A DNA stretch of 64,000 bases from Pseudoxanthomonas composti (GTDB lineage Bacteria > Pseudomonadota > Gammaproteobacteria > Xanthomonadales > Xanthomonadaceae): contig NZ_SAWZ01000001.1 in the NCBI RefSeq assembly GCF_004122095.1, positions 739,375 to 803,374 of the forward strand. Reading direction: 5' to 3'. The notes under the pieces are model-generated. The model made no database searches and was not told the origin of the DNA. It was given only the letters and a program-made list of their open reading frames with translations. How positions within the stretch are numbered: position 1 is the stretch's first letter; each line of letters opens with the position of its first letter. This document shows positions 59,185 to 64,000 of the stretch, in pieces. Both the position numbers and the translations under genes were made by a program.

Positions 59185-61394
59185 CGCCGCTTCTTGGCGA
59201 GCTCCTGCGCACCGCGCGCCTGCGCCGGCACGCCATCGTGTGGGCCGGCGGGCTTCCCCTGGCTGTGCTGCTGGCCGCCGTTGGCTGGCGCCTGGGCGAA
59301 TGGGAGGCAGCCGCGGCGATGCTGGCCCTGTCGCTGCTGCTCATCGCCCTGGTTGGCCGGTGGCGCGCGCTCGGCGCGGACCCGCGCTGGCTGGTGCGGC
59401 GGCTGGACCAACACCGCGCACTGGAAGACAGCAGCGACCTGCTGCTGGCACCCGCGCAGTCCCTCAGGCCCCTGCAACGGCTGCAACGCGAGCGGGTGCT
59501 GCAGCGTCTGCAAGCGGGGGCCTATGAGGTGCGCGAGCCCTGGCCGCGACGTCGGCTGGCCGTCACCGGCGCGTGCGCGCTGTTGCTGGCAGCCGCCGTG
59601 CTGTCCTGGCCCGGCAGGATTTCCTCGCCTGCCGCATCCCCCGCGGCCGCCGCGCCGCCTTCCAGCCCGAACACGCCGAGCTTGCAGTCTGCGCAGTTGC
59701 GCGCCGCGCCGCCCGCCTATACCGGTCTGGCGCCCTCCACGCTGCCCGCGCTCGACGCGAAGGTGCCCGAAGGCACCGCGCTGTCCTGGACACTGCGCTT
59801 CAACGGTCAACCGCGCCGGGTCGAGCTGCACCAGCACGATGGCCGGGTGCTGCCCCTGACGCGTGACGGCCAGACCTGGCAGCTGCGCATCACCCTGCGG
59901 CGCTCCACGCTGTACCGCCTCCTCGCCGATGGCATCCCCGTGGACGGGGCCCTGCACCGCCTGGAGGCCGTCGCCGATCGTCCACCGCAGGTGCGCGTGC
60001 TGGAACCGGAAAGCAGCCTGGTGCAGTGGTCGCCGCAGGCAGGCCGCTGGCGGCTGCGTTTCGAAGCCAGCGACGACCATGGCGTGGCCACGACGGCGCA
60101 ACTGCGCCTCACCCTGGCCCAGGGCAGCGGTGAGAACATCACCTTCCGCGAGCATACCGTCACCCTCAGCGGCACCGGCGCGGGCACGGCACGCCGCTTC
60201 GAACACGACCTGCAGCCGCAGGCGCTGGGCATGGAGCCAGGCAACGATCTCATCGCGCAGCTGGTGGTCCGCGACACCCGCCAACCGGACCCGCAGGAAG
60301 GCCGCAGCAGCAGCGTGATCCTGCGCTGGCCACCGCCGCAGCAAACCCTGGCCAGCGATCTGGAAGGCAGCGTCAAGCAGGCCATGCCCGCCTATTTCCG
60401 CAGCCAGCGCCAGATCATCATCGATGCCGAGGCCTTGCTGAAGCAGCGGCCCGGCCTGTCGGCCGACGCATTCGCCAAACGCGCCGACGAGATCGGCGTG
60501 GACCAGCGTTTGCTCAGGCTGCGCTATGGCCAATTCCTGGGCGAGGAGACCGAAGGCGCGCCGCAGGCACCTCCCGAGCCCGCCGATGAGCCTGCCCTGC
60601 CAGTCGCAGACGATCTGCCGACCGCGGACCTGCCGACGGCGGACATGCCCAGGGCCGCCGCGCCCGCGCCCGAAGATGCGCACGATCACCCGGTTGCCGG
60701 CGCGGCGGCCCTGGATGGCCATGGCCACGGCGATGAGCCGACCCAGGCGCGATTCGGCAACCAGGGCGACGTGCTGGCCGAATTCGGCCACACCCACGAC
60801 CCTGCCGAGGCGGCCACCCTGCTTGACCCGCAGACCCGCGCCACCCTGAAGGCTGCGCTGGACCAGATGTGGCAGTCCGAAGGCGAGCTGCGCCAAGGCC
60901 AACCCGAGCGCGCGCTACCGTTCGCCTACAAGGCGCTGGGGCTGATCAAACAGGTGCAGCAGGCCGAGCGCATCTATCTTGCGCGCGTCGGCCCCGAGCT
61001 TCCGCCCATCGACCAGAGCCGGCGTATGAGCGGCACCCGCGAAGGGCTCGGCGATCGCCTGCTTGCGCCCGTGCAGCGCACGCCACCGGATCGCCAGGTG
61101 CTGGCACTGTGGCAAGCGCTGGGTGGCACGCCCAGCCAGGGCGAGTCCGCCCAGCGCGAGGCGGTCAGCCGCTGGCTGAGCGAAAGGCACGGCGACGACG
61201 CAGACACGCTTGATCTGCTCGCGGCCCTGGAAACCCTGCGCGGCAGGCCCGACTGCGGCGACTGCCGGCAACGCCTGCGTGCGCAGCTGTGGCGCTGGCT
61301 GCTTCCCCCCACAACGCCGCCGCTGCCCAGGGCCAAGCCCAGCGCCAGTGGCCAGCGCTATCTGGAGGCGCTGCAGCGCCGGAGCGCGCCATGA
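59181..61394 (+). CDS. DUF4175-like membrane protein
   Basis: A 737-residue protein with two N-terminal membrane helices (AIVWAGGLPLAVLLAAVGWR and AAAMLALSLLLIALVGRW) and a third near residue 130 (LAVTGACALLLAAAVLSWPG), then a long periplasmic part. The layout (short helical hairpin, beta-sandwich region RFEASDDHGVATTAQLRLTL, acidic Pro/Ala linker near residue 480-540 with EDAHDHPVAGAAALDGHGHG, and a helical C-terminal third) resembles DUF4175 proteins found with MoxR clusters. The His/Asp-rich linker could bind metal. Start and stop both overlap neighbours by ATGA. Function unknown. Confidence 0.72.
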   Translation: MTPLLGELLRTARLRRHAIVWAGGLPLAVLLAAVGWRLGEWEAAAAMLALSLLLIALVGRWRALGADPRWLVRRLDQHRALEDSSDLLLAPAQSLRPLQRLQRERVLQRLQAGAYEVREPWPRRRLAVTGACALLLAAAVLSWPGRISSPAASPAAAAPPSSPNTPSLQSAQLRAAPPAYTGLAPSTLPALDAKVPEGTALSWTLRFNGQPRRVELHQHDGRVLPLTRDGQTWQLRITLRRSTLYRLLADGIPVDGALHRLEAVADRPPQVRVLEPESSLVQWSPQAGRWRLRFEASDDHGVATTAQLRLTLAQGSGENITFREHTVTLSGTGAGTARRFEHDLQPQALGMEPGNDLIAQLVVRDTRQPDPQEGRSSSVILRWPPPQQTLASDLEGSVKQAMPAYFRSQRQIIIDAEALLKQRPGLSADAFAKRADEIGVDQRLLRLRYGQFLGEETEGAPQAPPEPADEPALPVADDLPTADLPTADMPRAAAPAPEDAHDHPVAGAAALDGHGHGDEPTQARFGNQGDVLAEFGHTHDPAEAATLLDPQTRATLKAALDQMWQSEGELRQGQPERALPFAYKALGLIKQVQQAERIYLARVGPELPPIDQSRRMSGTREGLGDRLLAPVQRTPPDRQVLALWQALGGTPSQGESAQREAVSRWLSERHGDDADTLDLLAALETLRGRPDCGDCRQRLRAQLWRWLLPPTTPPLPRAKPSASGQRYLEALQRRSAP

Positions 61395-63169
61395 CGGCGA
61401 ATCTCTTGCTGATGGCCGTGCTCGCCGCCGCCGCCCTCGTGGGCATGTGGCGGCTACGCCATACACGGCCGGCCTGGCGCAGCGCCCTTCTGCTGGCGCT
61501 GCAACCACTCTGCGCCGTGCTGCTGTACTTCGCCCTGATGCCGCCTCCTGCACCGGGCACGGCCGGCACTCTGGTGGTGCTCACGGCGGACAGTCGCGTG
61601 GTGCCCTCCACCGACGCCGCCAACCCAGTGGTGGCGCTGCCGGAGGCGCCGGTGTCCGAGAAGATCGAGCGCGTGCCGGACCTTGCGACCGCGCTGCGCC
61701 GGCATCCGGGCACTCGCGCCTTGCGCGTCATCGGCGCGGGACTGGAGCCGCGCGATCGCGACGCCGTCGCGGGGATGGCCCTGGCCTTCGATGCGCTCCC
61801 CGAGACACCGGGCCTGGCCGAGCTGTCCGAGCCTGCGCCGATGGCCGCGGGCGCTCGTTTTCGCGTCAGCGGCCGCGTGGCCGGCATCGCCGATGCGCGC
61901 GTGTGGCTCATCGATCCTGCTGGCGAACGCGTCGGCGTGGCGCAGGTGGGTCGGGAGGGACGCTTCTGGCTGGAAGGCAGCAGCCGCGGCGCGGGCGCGG
62001 TCGAATTCGAGCTGCGCGTGCTCGACGCAGCGGGCCAGCAGCGGGATTCGGCCGTGGTCCCGGTCCTGGCCATCGAACCGCCAACGCAGCAGGTCCTGTT
62101 CCTGGGCGGGGCAGCGCAGCCGGAATGGAAGTACCTGCGGCGCTGGGCCAGCGATGCCGGGCTGGACGCGCGCACGCGCTTCGCGGTGGGTGGTGGCGTG
62201 GCGCTGGGCCAGGGCGATGCCCGCCTGGATCGCGTCAGCTTGGACAAGTCGGACCTGGTGGTGATGGACGAGCGCGCGTTGGTGGCACTGGGCAGCGCGC
62301 AACGCGCCGCACTGGTGGACGCGGTGGAGCGCGGGCTCGGCCTGCTGATCCGCATCAGCGGCCCACTCGACGGCGCCCAGCAAAAGGCCCTGGCCGCGCT
62401 TGGCCTGTCCATGCGCGGCGCGCCCGGCGCCGCCGCGCCCCTCCTGCTGGAAGGCTTCGGCATGGACGCTTGGTCCGGCGCATCGCAGGACCGTGCCGGC
62501 ACCCACGATGGCGCCGTGCCTGCGAGGGCCCTGGAGCGACTGACCTGGCAGCCGGCGGATGCGGACCTGCCCGTGCTCGCCCGCGACCGCAGCGGCCAGC
62601 CCTATGCGTGGTGGCGCCCCCGCGGCGCCGGCCGCATCGCGATCACCACCCTGCTCGACAGCTACAGGCTGGTGCTGGAAGGCGACAGCCCTCGGCACGC
62701 CGCCCTGTGGAGCGAGGCCTTGTCCACCCTCATGCGCCCCCACCCCATCGACACCGTCCTGGCCAGCAGTGCGTGGCAAGGCGAGCGCACCACGCTATGT
62801 GGGCTCGGCAGCGCGACCCGGTTGCAGGCTACCGAAAGCGACACGACCGAACCGCTCCTGAAGCAGTCGGGCTGCGCCGCCGTGTGGCCTCGCGTATCCG
62901 GCTGGTATCGATGGAACAGCGACGATCGGTTGCACGGCGCGCTCTACGTCCGCGCCTGGAGCGAGCGTTCCCCCCTGCATCGCAACGCCACGCGCAGCGC
63001 CACATTGGAACTGGTCGGCAGCGGAACCTCGCGCCTCTCTAGCCCTGCCCCACAGCCCGGCAAACGATGGCCGTGGTGGCTGGCCTTCGTCGTGTGCGCC
63101 GGCCTCAGCTGGTGGACCGAACGCAGACGAGTCCCACATCCTCCCGGTAGTCATGCACCAAGCGCCTGA
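61391..63169 (+). CDS. Large membrane protein, last gene of the MoxR group
   Basis: A 592-residue protein with two N-terminal helices (LLLMAVLAAAALVGMWRLRH and WRSALLLALQPLCAVLLYFA), a periplasmic region, and a C-terminal helix (WPWWLAFVVCAGLSWWTERR). The segment LVVMDERALVALGSAQRAAL resembles a glutamine-amidotransferase-like domain of the DUF4159/BatB-associated type, but no catalytic Cys is evident. The ATG overlaps the preceding stop codon; the longer frame upstream is a shadow. The pattern of anchor-periplasm-anchor matches the other two membrane proteins of the cluster. Function unknown. Confidence 0.75.
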   Translation: MTANLLLMAVLAAAALVGMWRLRHTRPAWRSALLLALQPLCAVLLYFALMPPPAPGTAGTLVVLTADSRVVPSTDAANPVVALPEAPVSEKIERVPDLATALRRHPGTRALRVIGAGLEPRDRDAVAGMALAFDALPETPGLAELSEPAPMAAGARFRVSGRVAGIADARVWLIDPAGERVGVAQVGREGRFWLEGSSRGAGAVEFELRVLDAAGQQRDSAVVPVLAIEPPTQQVLFLGGAAQPEWKYLRRWASDAGLDARTRFAVGGGVALGQGDARLDRVSLDKSDLVVMDERALVALGSAQRAALVDAVERGLGLLIRISGPLDGAQQKALAALGLSMRGAPGAAAPLLLEGFGMDAWSGASQDRAGTHDGAVPARALERLTWQPADADLPVLARDRSGQPYAWWRPRGAGRIAITTLLDSYRLVLEGDSPRHAALWSEALSTLMRPHPIDTVLASSAWQGERTTLCGLGSATRLQATESDTTEPLLKQSGCAAVWPRVSGWYRWNSDDRLHGALYVRAWSERSPLHRNATRSATLELVGSGTSRLSSPAPQPGKRWPWWLAFVVCAGLSWWTERRRVPHPPGSHAPSA

Positions 63170-63870
63170 AGTTCGCGACAAGCCAGTAAGGCACTCCATC
63201 GACCCTTCGGCCTGAGTACCAGCCCGCCGCCCAGCCAGCCCCATGGAAGCAGCTCGAGGCGGCCCCGGGCCATTAGCCGCGAACAGGTCTGCCGGTAACG
63301 CCCCTTCGCGGCTGACGCCGCTCCCGCGGAAAGGCTCCCATGGCTTTGCGCGATGTGTGTTTGGCTCGTTTGAGGAACAGGGCGACAAAGACCACGATCC
63401 TCTGCGACGAGCCACCGTCAGGCCAATGCTTCGCTTTGACACGCGGGTCGTGTGCGGAAGGCGTGTACCCGCCTCTGTGAGAGCGGCTTCAGCCGCGAAG
63501 AGGCTTTCCCGAGAAGCCCCCACCCGTCTGGTATCCAGAGGCCACTCGAGCCGCTTCCGTGGGGGCTCCGGTGGGTTGATATGCCCGTATGCGTTCGCCT
63601 CGCCGCGCAACGCCTCACCTCACCGCCGGCTTGCGGGTTGTGGATCGTCAGGCTGCCTCAGCTCGAGGCTCTGATGGTTCCTACCGACGTTCGAAAAGCG
63701 CGGAGATGCTTTCTCGCCAGCGCTTTTTCGCAGCTGAGGGCCTAGACCACCTAGCGCAATTTCCGGAAATAGCTCCTGCGGATTGGTGTGGTGGTTGAGC
63801 AGCAGGTACTAGGCGGATATCGGCGGAGCACCCGCACTCAACGCTGTGCCACTTTTATTTCGCGCAAAGA
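63170..63870. other. Intergenic region between the MoxR group and the rRNA operon
   Basis: About 700 bp with no credible gene. It holds diverged palindrome fragments of the family seen at 33346: AGCCGCGAA (63275-63283) with TTCGCGGCT (63305-63313), and a GAGCGGCTTCAGCCGCGAAG near 63482. Frames crossing it are short, low-complexity and disagree with neighbours. No promoter or attachment site was recognised. Confidence 0.5.
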
Positions 63871-63871
63871 C

Positions 63872-63898
63872 AAACCCCCAGCTTTAGGCTGGGGGTTT
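63872..63898 (-). terminator. Intrinsic terminator of the rRNA operon
   Basis: A perfect 11-bp stem (AAACCCCCAGC at 63872-63882 and GCTGGGGGTTT at 63888-63898), 5-nt loop, lying 12 bp beyond the 3' end of the 5S rRNA gene. It ends in T on either strand, so it may act in both directions. Confidence 0.88.
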
Positions 63899-63910
63899 GC
63901 GGGATAAAGA

Positions 63911-64000
63911 CCCTGGCGATGACCTACTCTCGCATGGCTTGAGCCACACTACCATCGGCGCAGCTGCGTTTCACTTCCGAGTTCGGGATGGGATCGGGTG
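63911..64000 (-). rRNA. rrf: 5S ribosomal RNA, 3' part (cut by window edge)
   Basis: Read on the minus strand, the last 90 bases contain the conserved 5S segments CCCATCCCGAACTCGGAAGT, GAAACGC, GCGCCGATGGTAGTGTGG and CATGCGAGAGTAGG, ending near CGCCAGGG. The 5' part lies outside the window. It implies an rRNA operon transcribed toward the MoxR group from beyond the right edge. The exact 3' end is uncertain by 1-3 bases. Confidence 0.96.

Overview
The window reads as a chromosomal segment from a high-GC gammaproteobacterium of the family Xanthomonadaceae (Lysobacteraceae), most like Pseudoxanthomonas, Stenotrophomonas or Lysobacter. The grounds are the fused ilvCGM-leuA-leuCDB layout, a PPi-type phosphofructokinase beside a membrane pyrophosphatase, a tetR-pcm-tolC run, an Oar-like TonB-dependent receptor, Tat-dependent TldD paralogues next to MoxR/DUF58 genes, and families of short palindromic repeats between genes. 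Genus assignment is inference.

Layout. 0-8 kb: tail of a HAD-like gene; argD; a VOC enzyme; an SDR; a kinase coupled to a small Cys-rich exported protein; a DedA/PAP2-like/LssY-C fusion; a Lon-substrate-binding-domain protein; and mpl (murein peptide recycling). 8.3-15.3 kb: a two-partner secretion pair, a 1782-residue GLUG/YDG-repeat exoprotein and its FhaC/ShlB-type transporter. 15.3-21.9 kb: a pyrophosphate-centred block (adk, pfp, hppA, ppa) whose gaps are full of related palindromic repeats, including a 58-bp and a ~120-bp tandem array. 21.9-33 kb: an ion-channel-like protein, an HDOD protein with a pseudo-receiver domain, a TonB-dependent receptor, an exported S9 peptidase, a BCCT transporter and a soluble chemotaxis receptor; three of these genes end in near-identical terminators.

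33.6-43 kb: the branched-chain amino acid operon. A 36-codon leader peptide with a Leu-Leu-Val-Leu-Val-Leu-Ile run precedes an intrinsic terminator, a classic attenuator, followed by ilvC-ilvG-ilvM-(gap)-leuA-methyltransferase-leuC-small ORF-leuD-leuB, mostly with overlapping start and stop codons. The gap after ilvM is where relatives carry a threonine dehydratase gene. 43-49.3 kb: a Tat-type PhoX phosphatase, a small membrane protein, a GNAT acetyltransferase, a TetR regulator, pcm and tolC.

49.4-63.2 kb: two Tat-signal TldD-type metalloproteases separated by a repeat-rich 1-kb gap, a PmbA/TldE partner without a signal peptide, a DUF4159 protein, a MoxR ATPase, a DUF58 protein, and three membrane proteins (BatA-like, DUF4175-like, unknown), probably one functional module at the cell envelope. 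The right edge carries the 3' part of a 5S rRNA gene on the minus strand, so an rRNA operon continues beyond the window.

The features most worth following are the Tat-TldD/PmbA/MoxR module, the methyltransferase and micro-ORF built into the leucine operon, the ilv attenuator, the pyrophosphate block, and the repeat families. No CRISPR array, prophage, transposase or tRNA gene was recognised.
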